Assembly: GCF_004345645.1 (NCBI RefSeq)
Contig: NZ_SLWS01000002.1
Location: 682,001 to 746,000 of the forward strand
DNA length: 64,000 nt
Source: Actinocrispum wychmicini
Lineage (GTDB): Bacteria; Actinomycetota; Actinomycetes; Mycobacteriales; Pseudonocardiaceae
Reading direction: 5' to 3'
A model generated the notes under the pieces. That model was not told the DNA's origin and did no database searches. It saw only the letters and a list, made by a program, of their open reading frames with translations. Positions 1-7,851 of this stretch are shown piece after piece. The position numbers were made by a program, and so were the translations under genes. How positions within the stretch are numbered: position 1 is the first letter of the stretch; every line of letters starts with the position of its first letter.

Positions 1-921
1 GGCTCGGTCGCCGAGGTGGGCGCGCCAGGTGGTGAGGACGTCGTCCAGGGCGTTGTCTTCCACGTAGATGTGTCGGACTCGGGGTTCGCCGGCGAGCATT
101 CGCACGCCGTCCTGTAGTTCTGGGGTGGTGTCGAAGTCGGCTTTGTCGTCTTTGCCGACCAGGACCATTCCGTGGTCCGCGGTCACCACGAGCATCGCGT
201 CCGGGGGGAGGTCCGATGCGATCGCCGCGGCCAGGCGGTCCACGTGACCGAGCTGGAACCGCCAGGCCGCCGACCCTGGCCCGTACACGTGCCCCAACAG
301 GTCCAGTTGGGAGTGGTACGCGTAGCAGAACACGCGGTCGGCGGCGGTCAACGCGGTCGCGGCTTTGGCGGCCAGGTCACCGAGGGCGAGGACGCCCGCG
401 AACTCGCCGCCACGCAGCACTGCTCGGGTCAGGCCGCTGCCTTCGAACGCGGCTTCCGTCACCAGCCGGACCAGGACACCGGCTTCCTGGGCGCGCTCGA
501 AGGTTGTCGGCAGCGGTTGGAACTCCTCGGGGACGAACCGGTCTCGCAGGTCGACGTGTTTCCCGGACGCGTGGCTGGTCCAACGCAGGACGTTGATCAG
601 CTGGTCCGGGGCGGCCGCGAACGTGTAGCCGACTACGCCGTGCTCGCCGGACGGGACGCCTGTGCCGATGGCCGCGAGACTCGTCCCGGTGGTCGCCGGG
701 AAGCCGGCTGTGATCGAGCCGCCCGCCAGGCCGGCCAGGAAAGGGGCGTCCGCGGCGTACCGCTGAAGCAGTTCCCAACCGAGGCCGTCGACCAGCAGCA
801 GACACACCTTGCGCGCCGCCGGCAGCGACAGGGTGTTGACCATGCCGGGCACGTCGAGCCCGGCCAGCAACGAAGGCACCACATCGGACAACGCACCGGA
901 GCCATACCGTGGGACAAGCAC
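1..921 (-). CDS. Alkaline phosphatase-like phosphodiesterase / nucleotide pyrophosphatase family hydrolase (C-terminus cut by window edge)
   Basis: Belongs to the alkaline-phosphatase-like superfamily (type I phosphodiesterase / nucleotide pyrophosphatase branch), two-metal hydrolases of phosphoesters. From a GTG at 921 the 307 visible residues show the first metal-ligand motif LLLVDGLGWE (Asp45), the nucleophile stretch FPATTGTSLAAIGTG (Thr77/78), GEHGVVGY, and a later ADHGM metal motif. The frame stays open to base 1, so the C-terminus is missing. The GTG lies 9 bases after the ligase stop codon and a GGAG overlapping that stop is the likely ribosome site, so the gene is probably cotranscribed and coupled with the ligase. 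No signal peptide is visible, so a cytoplasmic location is inferred. Substrate unknown. Confidence 0.8.
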   Translation of the reverse strand, partial: MLVPRYGSGALSDVVPSLLAGLDVPGMVNTLSLPAARKVCLLLVDGLGWELLQRYAADAPFLAGLAGGSITAGFPATTGTSLAAIGTGVPSGEHGVVGYTFAAAPDQLINVLRWTSHASGKHVDLRDRFVPEEFQPLPTTFERAQEAGVLVRLVTEAAFEGSGLTRAVLRGGEFAGVLALGDLAAKAATALTAADRVFCYAYHSQLDLLGHVYGPGSAAWRFQLGHVDRLAAAIASDLPPDAMLVVTADHGMVLVGKDDKADFDTTPELQDGVRMLAGEPRVRHIYVEDNALDDVLTTWRAHLGDRA

Positions 922-930
922 ATCCGTAAC

Positions 931-1980
931 CTACTCCGGGAACAGGGTCTTGAGTTCCGCCGGCGCCACCTGGTCCAGTTGGGCGTACGTGCACGACTCC
1001 GGGGTCCGGTCCGGCCGGAACCGCACCAGCCTGCTGCCGTGCCGGAACCGCCCGCCCTGCACGTGCTCGTACCGAACCTCGGCGACCCACTCCGGCCGCA
1101 ACGGCTCCCACGACAAATCCTTGCCCACTGCCCACCGGCTGTACGCGCCCGGTGTACGCATCTCCGTCCGGTACTCGGCCCACGACCGCCACGGATGCCC
1201 TTCGAGAGCGTTCTCCCGCAACGGAGCCAGCTCATCCACCAGCTCACGGCGCCGCGCGGCCGTGAACGACGTCGCCACACCGACGTGATGCATCACGCCG
1301 TCGTCGTCGAACAGGCCCAGCAGCAGCGAACCGACGGACTCACCGTCCTTGTGCCACCGGAAGCCCGCCACCACGCAGTCCGCCGTACGCTCGTGCTTCA
1401 CCTTCCACATCACGCGCTTGTCCGGCTCGTACGGCAGGTCCGTCGGTTTGGCCATCACACCGTCGAACCCCGCGCCCTCGAAGCGCGTGAACCAGTCCTC
1501 CGCGACCTTCGGGTCGGCCGTCACTGGCGTGAGATGCACGCGCCCCAACGAGTCCGACAGGATCCCCTCCAGCCGTCGCCGGCGTTCCGCGAACGGAGTG
1601 TCCATCAAGGACTCATCGCCCAGCGCCAGCAGGTCGAACGCGACGAAGCTGGCCGGTGTCTCGGCGGCCAGCTTGCGCACCCGGGACGCGGCCGGATGCA
1701 GCCGCAGCTGCAACGACTCGAAGTCCAGCCCCGACTCGGTGACGATGACCACCTCACCGTCCACAACGCACTTGTCCGGCAACGCCGCCAACAGCAGCTC
1801 GGCCAGCTCAGGGAAGTACCGGGTCAGCGGCCGGTCGTTGCGCGAGCCTAACTCGATCTCGGCGCCGTCCCGGAACACCACACAGCGGAACCCGTCCCAC
1901 TTCGGCTCGTAGCTCAGGCCAGGGCCGTGCGGGACTTCGTGCACGGCCTTGGCCAGCATCGGCTTCACCGGGGGCATCAC
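931..1980 (-). CDS. ATP-dependent DNA ligase (LigC / LigD ligase-domain type)
   Basis: Seals DNA nicks through a lysine-AMP intermediate; actinobacterial relatives (LigC, or the ligase domain of LigD) act in end joining and repair. About 349 residues, a stand-alone ligase length. Nucleotidyltransferase motifs are in order: motif I EPKWDGFR with Lys27 as adenylation site, a FVAFDLLAL motif III, FDGVMAKP motif IV and WKVKHERTADCVV motif V, followed by an OB-fold-like C-terminal part. A longer frame runs upstream, but homology begins at PPVKPMLAK, so the start is placed at GTG 1980 (ATG 1977 is an alternative); a GGAG lies about 11 bases upstream. The next gene follows after 9 bases. No Ku or polymerase-domain gene is visible nearby. 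Confidence 0.88.
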   Translation of the reverse strand: MMPPVKPMLAKAVHEVPHGPGLSYEPKWDGFRCVVFRDGAEIELGSRNDRPLTRYFPELAELLLAALPDKCVVDGEVVIVTESGLDFESLQLRLHPAASRVRKLAAETPASFVAFDLLALGDESLMDTPFAERRRRLEGILSDSLGRVHLTPVTADPKVAEDWFTRFEGAGFDGVMAKPTDLPYEPDKRVMWKVKHERTADCVVAGFRWHKDGESVGSLLLGLFDDDGVMHHVGVATSFTAARRRELVDELAPLRENALEGHPWRSWAEYRTEMRTPGAYSRWAVGKDLSWEPLRPEWVAEVRYEHVQGGRFRHGSRLVRFRPDRTPESCTYAQLDQVAPAELKTLFPE

Positions 1981-2029
1981 AGGTAGGTCCACTCCGTGAT
2001 CGTAAGCACGATCCACGGATTGTGGCTGG

Positions 2030-2158
2030 TCAGATGTACGGGTGGGTGAGGATCTCCATGTTGTGGCCACTGGGGTCGTCGAAGTAGACACCGCGGCCTT
2101 CGTACAGGTGGTTGATCTCGCCCGGCTGGTTGTGGTGCGGGTCGGACGCCGTCGGCAT
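2030..2158 (-). pseudogene. Remnant of a VOC-family (glyoxalase/bleomycin-resistance fold) gene
   Basis: A 42-codon frame ends in GRGVYFDDPSGHNMEIL and then THPYI before the stop. That is the typical last strand of vicinal-oxygen-chelate proteins, where the Glu of the final motif binds the metal. An in-frame TAG stands two codons before the first ATG, and nothing upstream encodes the remaining 80-100 residues, because the TetR promoter begins there. Only the C-terminal third survives, so this is a decayed gene. It lies between the ligase gene and the TetR operon. Confidence 0.6.
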
Positions 2159-2211
2159 CCACTACAACAACGCCATCAGATCGCTGATTCGGACGTAGGG
2201 GACGATCCCCC

Positions 2212-2227
2212 AATCAGACGCTTGATT
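2212..2227. promoter_or_regulatory. Candidate TetR operator
   Basis: Interrupted palindrome with arms AATCA and TGATT around GACGCT, 20 bases before the GTG of the TetR gene. Size, AT-rich arms and position fit an autoregulatory TetR site covering the promoter of the TetR / amidohydrolase / ligase operon. Inferred from symmetry and position only. Confidence 0.4.
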
Positions 2228-2247
2228 AAGACGGTACTATTGCCACT

Positions 2248-2895
2248 GTGTCAAGTCTCGGCAGGATTCAACGGACGGCGGTCGGGCTGTTCGCGGTGCG
2301 GGGCTTCGCCGCCACTGGAATCCGCGAGATCAGCCGGGGCGCGAACCTCAACTCCGCGACGCTCTACCACTACGCGGGCGGCAAAGAGGAGCTGCTCGCG
2401 ACCATCATGCGCGCGTGCCTGACCGAGCTGGTCAGGGCCGGTACGGACGCGGTCGAGGCCACCGGGGACCCGGCTGTCCAGCTCGTGCGGCTGGTCCGGG
2501 CACATGTCGCGGTCGAGGCCATCAACCCGCTGACGGCCAGGGTCACCGACCGTGAGGTGCATTCCCTGACGGGGGCGAACCACGTCGAGATCATGCGGCT
2601 GCGCGACCAGTACGAGGGCCTGTTCCGGGACGTGCTGGGCCTGGGCGCGGCGGTGGGCGAGTTCCAGCTGACCGACCCGCGGATCACGCGGCTGGCCCTG
2701 ATCGAGATGTGCAACGGCGTGGCCAACTGGTACAGCCCGGACGGCCCGCTGGCCGTGCCGGACCTGGCCGCCCGGTTCGCCGAGCTGGCCGGCCGGATGG
2801 TCGGGTCCCGCCAGGTCACCGCGGACGAGTACGCACCCGACATCGAGGTGCCCCGGCTGGAGTCCGAGCCGAGTCACGAGGAGGTCCCGGCGTGA
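2248..2895 (+). CDS. TetR/AcrR-family transcriptional regulator
   Basis: 215 residues, a normal TetR length. The N-terminal 50 residues form the helix-turn-helix: AAVGLF-like helix 1, then TGIREISRGANLNSATLYHYAGGKEEL, in which ATLYHY is the recognition helix and the KEEL turn is diagnostic. The rest is a ligand-binding domain ending in an acidic tail. The GTG start at 2248 follows a palindrome. The stop overlaps the next GTG as GTGA, so regulator, amidohydrolase and acyl-CoA ligase form one operon. By analogy with similar layouts it probably represses the operon until a substrate or CoA ester binds; the ligand is not known. Confidence 0.88.
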   Translation: MSSLGRIQRTAVGLFAVRGFAATGIREISRGANLNSATLYHYAGGKEELLATIMRACLTELVRAGTDAVEATGDPAVQLVRLVRAHVAVEAINPLTARVTDREVHSLTGANHVEIMRLRDQYEGLFRDVLGLGAAVGEFQLTDPRITRLALIEMCNGVANWYSPDGPLAVPDLAARFAELAGRMVGSRQVTADEYAPDIEVPRLESEPSHEEVPA

Positions 2896-3752
2896 GGATC
2901 GTCGACGCCCGGGTCCGGTTGCCGCAGCATCTGCGTCCGCAGTCGGTGTACGAGGCCCCGCCACGGCTGACCGAGCAGTACGACCGGGTGCTCAACCTGA
3001 CCGACAAGGTCAACAACGGCACCCTGGGCGAACTTCTCGACGTCATGGACGCCGAGGGTGTGGACCACGCGGTGATGCACGCGGAGACCGAACACGGCGA
3101 GTCCGCGGACGCCCTCAACGAGGCGCTGGTCAAGGTCATCGCCGCGCATCCCACACGGTTCACCGGCGTCGGCGCGGTCGACACGTCCCCGGCGCGGCCG
3201 ACGCGCATCGCCCGGCAGGTCGCCGCCGCGGCGGACGCCGGCCTGGTCGGCGTGAGCGTGCAACCGGCGTTCTCGGGCCTGGACATCGACGACCGCGCGC
3301 TGTACCCGATGTACGCGCGGGCCGAGGAGCTCAACCTGGTCGTCGCGTTGCACACCGGGATCACGTACTCGCGGATGCACCCGATCCGGCATGAACGGGC
3401 CGAACTGCTGGACCAGGTCGCCTGCGACTTCCCTGACCTGCGGCTGATCGCGTGCCACGCGGGCTGGCCGTGGGTGGCCGAGTACTGCGCGGTGGCCCGC
3501 CGGCACCCGACCGTGTTCCTGGAGTTCGGTGGTCTGGCGCCGAAATACGTGGCCAAGCCCGGTTCCGGCTGGGACCCCCTGTTCGGGATGATGGGCAACG
3601 TCCTGGCCGACCAGGTGCTGTACGGCACGGACTGGCCGGTCATGTCGCCCACCCGGGCGCTGGCCGAGTGGCGTGCCTCGGGTCTCGGTGCGGCGACCCT
3701 GGCCGCGCTGTTCGCCGGAAACGCACTGCGACTGTTCGGGGATCTGCCGTGA
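2892..3752 (+). CDS. Amidohydrolase-2 (ACMSD-like) family protein with altered metal site
   Basis: 286-residue TIM-barrel protein of the amidohydrolase-2 family, which includes metal-dependent decarboxylases and hydrolases. Visible features: an N-terminal IVDARVRLP where active members have IVDAHVHLP, so both metal-binding histidines of HxH are arginines; VALHTGITYS and LIACHAGWPW supply the later histidines; LYGTDWPV supplies the conserved Asp. The HxH replacement implies a different metal number or chemistry. Starts at GTG 2892, overlapping the TetR stop, and its own stop overlaps the ligase start. Context suggests it acts on a product or precursor of the CoA ester made by the next gene. 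No close function assigned. Confidence 0.78.
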   Translation: MRIVDARVRLPQHLRPQSVYEAPPRLTEQYDRVLNLTDKVNNGTLGELLDVMDAEGVDHAVMHAETEHGESADALNEALVKVIAAHPTRFTGVGAVDTSPARPTRIARQVAAAADAGLVGVSVQPAFSGLDIDDRALYPMYARAEELNLVVALHTGITYSRMHPIRHERAELLDQVACDFPDLRLIACHAGWPWVAEYCAVARRHPTVFLEFGGLAPKYVAKPGSGWDPLFGMMGNVLADQVLYGTDWPVMSPTRALAEWRASGLGAATLAALFAGNALRLFGDLP

Positions 3753-5191
3753 TTCTGACGGAAATGCTTGTGGCGCAAGCGAACCGGACGCCGGACAAGG
3801 TGTTCGTCCGTACTGCCGAAGGTGACCTCACCTATGCCGAGGTGCTCGCCAGGACCGAACACCTGGCCGCCGGCCTGGCGGCCGCGGGTGTCCGGTCGGG
3901 CGAGCCGGTGGCGGTGCTGATGCACAACAGCGCCGAGGCGGTCCTGGTGTGGTTCGCGATCAACCGGCTCGGCGCGGTGCACGTGCCGATCAACACGGCC
4001 CTGGTGGGCGCCGGCCTGGCGCACACGTTCCGGACGACAGGTGCCAGCTTCACCATCGCGGACGACGACCTGGCCCACCTGGTGCCGCAGTCGGACACCA
4101 CCTTGCTGCGCGGCCTGCCGACGCTCGACGAGCCGTCCCCGGTGGCCGTGCCGCCCGAGCTGGACCCGGCGATCATGCTGTTCACCTCGGGGACGACGGG
4201 CGTTTCCAAGGCGTGCGTGCTGTCCCACCGGTACGTGGTCCGCCAGGGCCAGATCCACGCCCACTACCTCGGCCTGACTGCGGATGACGTGCTGTACTGC
4301 CCGTTCCCACTGTTCCATGTGGACGCGGTGACGCTCACCGTGGTGGCGGCGCTGGCGGTCGGGGCGACGGCCGCGATCGGCGTGAAGTTCAGCGCGTCCG
4401 GCTTCTGGGACGAGGTCCGCCGGTTCGACGCGACCGTGTTCAACTTCATGGGCGCCACTCTCACCATCCTGTGGAAGCAGCCGGCCCGGCCGGGCGACCG
4501 TGACCACCGGGTCCGGCTGGCCTGGGGGGTGCCGATGCCGGCGTGGCAGGACGAGTGGGAGCGGCGCTTCGGCTTCCGGCTGTATGAGATCTACGGCCTG
4601 ACCGACGGCGGAATCGTCGCCTACGACCCGATCGACTCCCCGAAACGCGTGGGCACCTGCGGCAAGGTGATCCCTGAGTTCGACGTGGTGGTGGACGCGC
4701 CGCCCGGGGAGGTCGGCGAGATCCTGATCCGCGGCCGCGAACCCGGCCTGGTGATGACCGGGTACTACGGAATGCCGGACGCCACCGCGGCGGTCCTCCG
4801 GGACGGCTTCCTGCACACCGGCGACCTGGGCACCCTGACCGGCGACGGCTACCTGACCTTCGCCGGCCGGGCCAAGGACAGCATCCGCAGGCGCGGCGAG
4901 AACATCTCGGCCTACGAGGTGGAGCAGGTGGTGGAGGGCCATCCCAGCGTGCTGGAGTGCGCGGCCATCGGCGTGCCCAGCGAACTGTCCGAAGAGGACG
5001 TCAAGGTCTGCGTGGTGCTCCGCCCCGGCCACACCCTGACCGCCGACGACCTGGTCGCCCACTGCGCGGCCAACTCAGCCCCGTTCATGGTCCCCAGGTA
5101 CGTGGAGTTCCTGCCCGAACTCCCCAAGACCCCCACCCAGAAAGTGGAGAAGTTCCGCCTCAGGCAAGCCCATTCGGCGCGGGCCGCCTAA
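3749..5191 (+). CDS. AMP-forming acyl-CoA synthetase (class I adenylate-forming enzyme)
   Basis: 480 residues. Activates a carboxylic acid as acyl-AMP and transfers it to CoA. Core motifs in order: P-loop MLFTSGTTGVSKACV (A3; the usual PKG is SKA here), EIYGLTDGG (A5, usually YGxTE), DGFLHTGDLG (A7), GRAKDSIRRRGENISAYEVE (A8 hinge) and KTPTQKVEK with the catalytic Lys near 465 (A10). Start at GTG 3749 inside the amidohydrolase stop (GTGA). The layout resembles small catabolic operons in which a TetR regulator senses the CoA ester. Substrate chain type is not predictable; relatives include crotonobetaine- and fatty-acid-CoA ligases. The stop overlaps the stop of the convergent oxidoreductase gene. 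Confidence 0.88.
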   Translation: MILTEMLVAQANRTPDKVFVRTAEGDLTYAEVLARTEHLAAGLAAAGVRSGEPVAVLMHNSAEAVLVWFAINRLGAVHVPINTALVGAGLAHTFRTTGASFTIADDDLAHLVPQSDTTLLRGLPTLDEPSPVAVPPELDPAIMLFTSGTTGVSKACVLSHRYVVRQGQIHAHYLGLTADDVLYCPFPLFHVDAVTLTVVAALAVGATAAIGVKFSASGFWDEVRRFDATVFNFMGATLTILWKQPARPGDRDHRVRLAWGVPMPAWQDEWERRFGFRLYEIYGLTDGGIVAYDPIDSPKRVGTCGKVIPEFDVVVDAPPGEVGEILIRGREPGLVMTGYYGMPDATAAVLRDGFLHTGDLGTLTGDGYLTFAGRAKDSIRRRGENISAYEVEQVVEGHPSVLECAAIGVPSELSEEDVKVCVVLRPGHTLTADDLVAHCAANSAPFMVPRYVEFLPELPKTPTQKVEKFRLRQAHSARAA

Positions 5192-6174
5192 CCCTCGGTG
5201 GGTTGGCGCGGGGACATTCCGGCAGCGGTGTAGATGGCGTCGATCGTCGCCATGTTCGCGACGCTGTCCTCCGGTGGGGTCAATGTCGGTTCGCCGCGCA
5301 GGACTGCGTCGGCGAAGGCGTCCAGTTGAAAGGCATAGGTGGGACGTTTCTCGAATCGTTCGACCCGTTTTGTGCCTTTGGTCTTCACCACCAGGCGGTG
5401 AAAGAACTGGGGCGCGGCCGGGTTCACCACCGACAACGATCCCGCCGAGCCGAGCACGGTGGCGTGGGTCCGGAGCAGGGTGCTGGACCACATCGAGCAG
5501 TTCACGCCGGCCGTGTAGCCGCCTTCGAACTTCAGTTCGGATCTCATCGCCCGGTCGATACCGGGTTTCTGGAGTTTCGCGTGCGCCGAGACCACAGTGG
5601 GTTCCACCCCGGCCAGCGACCTCGCCATATGGACCGGGTAACAGCCCGCGTCCATCTGGGCGCCGCCGGCCAGGTCAAGGTCGTACCGGATGTCCGAGAA
5701 CCGCGGCAACGGGAAGGCCAGCACGGTTTCGATTCGAACGATCTTGCCCAGTTCGCCGCCGCGGACGATCTCCACCGCCCGGCGGAAGAGCGGGTGGTAC
5801 CGGTAGTGGAACGCCTCCATCACGACCAGACCGCTGGCCCGAGCCTTCGCCGCGACCGCACGGGCTTCGTCGGCGTTGGCGGTGAAGGGTTTCTCGCACA
5901 GCACGTGCTTGCCGGCGTCCAATGCGGACAGTGTCAGGCGGCCGTGCAGGCCGTTCGGCAGGGGGTTGTACACCGCGTCGATCGCCGGGTCCGCGAGCAG
6001 CTCGTCGTACCCGCCGTACGCGGTCGGAATGCCGTGCTTCGCCGCGAACGCCCTGGCCCGGGTGATGTCCCGGGCGGCGACTGCCGCCACTTGGACTTCG
6101 GTGCTGGATCTCGCCGGGTTGACCAGGGCTGTTGGCGCAATCCGGGCCGCGCCGAGAACGCCGATTCGCAGCAT
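5188..6174 (-). CDS. Gfo/Idh/MocA-family NAD(P)-dependent oxidoreductase
   Basis: 328 residues, usual for the family. The N-terminal Rossmann fold begins at once with RIGVLGAARIAPTAL, followed by YNPLPNGLHG and the family signature HVLCEKPFT, whose Lys helps catalysis. MEAFHYRYHP and DAGCYPVHMAR in the C-terminal half match the dehydrogenases acting on sugars, inositols or dihydrodiols. Single gene, convergent with the acyl-CoA ligase with overlapping stops. Substrate cannot be assigned. Confidence 0.87.
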   Translation of the reverse strand: MLRIGVLGAARIAPTALVNPARSSTEVQVAAVAARDITRARAFAAKHGIPTAYGGYDELLADPAIDAVYNPLPNGLHGRLTLSALDAGKHVLCEKPFTANADEARAVAAKARASGLVVMEAFHYRYHPLFRRAVEIVRGGELGKIVRIETVLAFPLPRFSDIRYDLDLAGGAQMDAGCYPVHMARSLAGVEPTVVSAHAKLQKPGIDRAMRSELKFEGGYTAGVNCSMWSSTLLRTHATVLGSAGSLSVVNPAAPQFFHRLVVKTKGTKRVERFEKRPTYAFQLDAFADAVLRGEPTLTPPEDSVANMATIDAIYTAAGMSPRQPTEG

Positions 6175-6255
6175 GCCAGGATCATGTCACTGGTGTATCC
6201 CGGGCGCACGCCCTACCCTTTCATAGGAGTCACACCGAGACGGGAGCAGTGACCG

Positions 6256-6687
6256 ATGTCCGACCGGTTAGCGGACAAACTCAACCACCTGTTCACGCAG
6301 GTCCGGCCGCGCGGTGGCCAGGAGTACAGCAATGAACAGGTCGCCTCGGCGATCACCGCGAAAGGTGTGACGATCTCGCAGAGCTACATCTGGCAGCTGC
6401 GAAAAGCCAAGAAGGACAACCCGACCATGCGCCATCTGCAGGCGTTGGCGGACTTCTTCGGGGTGCCGGCCGCGTACTTCTTCGACGACGACGTCGCCGG
6501 CCGGGTGAACGAGCAGCTCGCCGCGCTGAAAGCCGAACAGGCCAGGCTGACCAAGCTCGCGAACAGCAGTGACGTGCAGTTGATGGCGATGCGCGCGGGC
6601 GAACTGTCGGCGAAGGGGCGCAAGCAGGTGATGGACCTGTTGGACGTGGTATATCAGCTCGAACAGACGAAACGAGGCGCACGCTAG
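6256..6687 (+). CDS. XRE-family DNA-binding protein paired with an ImmA/IrrE peptidase
   Basis: 143 residues. The helix-turn-helix lies near residues 25-75 (NEQVASAI, then ISQSYIWQLRKAKKDNPTMRHLQALADFFGVPAAYFF), followed by a coiled-coil-like charged C-terminal half (QLAALKAEQARL, KGRKQVMDLLDVV). The DNA-binding part resembles the EspR/Lsr2-associated XRE group. A GGGAG lies 9 bases before ATG 6256. The next gene, a metallopeptidase, begins two bases after the stop. In ImmA/ImmR-type pairs the peptidase cleaves the repressor; that role is inferred from pairing. Confidence 0.85.
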   Translation: MSDRLADKLNHLFTQVRPRGGQEYSNEQVASAITAKGVTISQSYIWQLRKAKKDNPTMRHLQALADFFGVPAAYFFDDDVAGRVNEQLAALKAEQARLTKLANSSDVQLMAMRAGELSAKGRKQVMDLLDVVYQLEQTKRGAR

Positions 6688-6689
6688 CT

Positions 6690-7226
6690 GTGTTGAACGG
6701 TTCTCGCGGCGAAAAGGACCTGCGCAGGAGGTGCAGGCGGCTGTTGCGGGACCTGGACATCCGGCCGCCGCTCGACGTCACCGAACTGTGCCGTCGCGTG
6801 GGTGACCGGCGGGGCCGGCCGATCACGCTGGTCAGCCACCCGATCCCGGTGCCCGGCCCGTTCGGCCTGTGGATCGCGGCCAAGGACGCGGACTACATCC
6901 TGTTCCAGAAGGAGACGTCCAAGCCGCACCAGGACCACATCATCCTGCACGAACTGGGCCACCTGCTCGCCGGTCACCGCGACGAGAGCGACGAGCCGCT
7001 CGACGGCCTGGAGCCGGACACGTTGCGCACCCAGTACCCGGATCTCGCGCCGGACGCGGTCCGCCGTGCGCTGCGCCGGACGTCGTACGACACCGACCAG
7101 GAACGCGAAGCCGAAACCGTCGCGACGATCATCCTCGAATGGGCGTCCGTCCTGGACAAGGTCAGCCCGGACACCAGGAAGGCGCCGATGGACGGGGCGC
7201 TGGACGGCCGGATCGGCTGGCTGTAG
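6690..7226 (+). CDS. ImmA/IrrE-family zinc metallo-endopeptidase
   Basis: 178 residues from GTG 6690. The zinc motif HELGHLLAGH places His87, Glu88 and His91, with downstream acidic helices that would supply the third ligand. N-terminal RCRRLLRDLDI and PLDVTELCRRVG match the leader of this family. It lies two bases after the XRE gene and probably cleaves or releases that regulator after stress, as ImmA does in Bacillus ICEBs1 and IrrE in Deinococcus. No integrase, phage or conjugation gene is nearby, so the pair looks chromosomal. The target protein is inferred only. Confidence 0.87.
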   Translation: MLNGSRGEKDLRRRCRRLLRDLDIRPPLDVTELCRRVGDRRGRPITLVSHPIPVPGPFGLWIAAKDADYILFQKETSKPHQDHIILHELGHLLAGHRDESDEPLDGLEPDTLRTQYPDLAPDAVRRALRRTSYDTDQEREAETVATIILEWASVLDKVSPDTRKAPMDGALDGRIGWL

Positions 7227-7323
7227 CGCCCCGAACGGAGTAGGTCTTCCGGCACTTCCCCTCCAGGCCCAGCCACTGGCTCAATGTGAACGCACCTGAC
7301 GATCAAGCGCGGAGGAAACCACA

Positions 7324-7851
7324 GTGGCCGCCCTGGAAGCCCTCAGAACGCCGGAACGCGCCCAGGTACTGGCCACGTTGCTCAAGGCGCACCCGGAGCT
7401 GGCCGCGGAGGCCGAGTGGATGGCCACGACCATGTTGTCCGCGGCGTCCCGGGACGAGGTCAGCGCGGAGCTGACGAGCACGCTGGCCGGCTACGAGTTC
7501 GCGGACATGGACGCCGAGGACGTCGGTGTCTGCGACCCGGAGGACGCCTGCGTCTACCTGGTGGAGAAGGCGTTGGACCCGTACCACGCGGAGATCCGGC
7601 GGCGCGCCTCACTCGGCCTGGTCAACGCCGCCCACGGCATCGCCGCCGGAGTCCTGGTCAGCCTGTACGGCCTGCGCGTGTACGAGAACAGCGAAGAGCA
7701 TGTGCTGGGTGGAGCGGGAAGCATGGCCGGGTACGCGGATCGGGTCACCGCGTTGCTCCGGGACCTGGACATCCCGCTCCCCCAGGACATTCTCAGAGCA
7801 GCATGTCCCACATGGGCAGCGTCTTCGGCAACGTCGGCGCGGCGGCCGTAG
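7324..7851 (+). CDS. Conserved hypothetical protein
   Basis: 175 residues, all-helical in appearance: HPELAAEAEWMATTML, a middle VCDPEDACVYLVEKALDPYHAEIRRRA and an alanine-rich LGLVNAAHGIAAGVL. Such patterns occur in actinobacterial helical-repeat proteins of unknown function; no catalytic motif is visible. GTG 7324 has a good GGAGGAAA site. The last about 20 residues overlap the 3' end of the convergent peptidase gene by 59 bases and are low in complexity (AASSATSARRP), so the natural C-terminus may have been changed by a frameshift. Confidence 0.7.
   Translation: MAALEALRTPERAQVLATLLKAHPELAAEAEWMATTMLSAASRDEVSAELTSTLAGYEFADMDAEDVGVCDPEDACVYLVEKALDPYHAEIRRRASLGLVNAAHGIAAGVLVSLYGLRVYENSEEHVLGGAGSMAGYADRVTALLRDLDIPLPQDILRAACPTWAASSATSARRP

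Noticed and set aside
172..1851. 559-codon open frame on the plus strand
   Set aside because: It lies opposite the phosphodiesterase and ligase genes, which have clear motifs. High-GC DNA gives long open shadow frames.
2816..5062. 748-codon frame on the minus strand
   Set aside because: Opposes the amidohydrolase and acyl-CoA ligase genes; its composition is rich in Arg, His and Gly with no domain.
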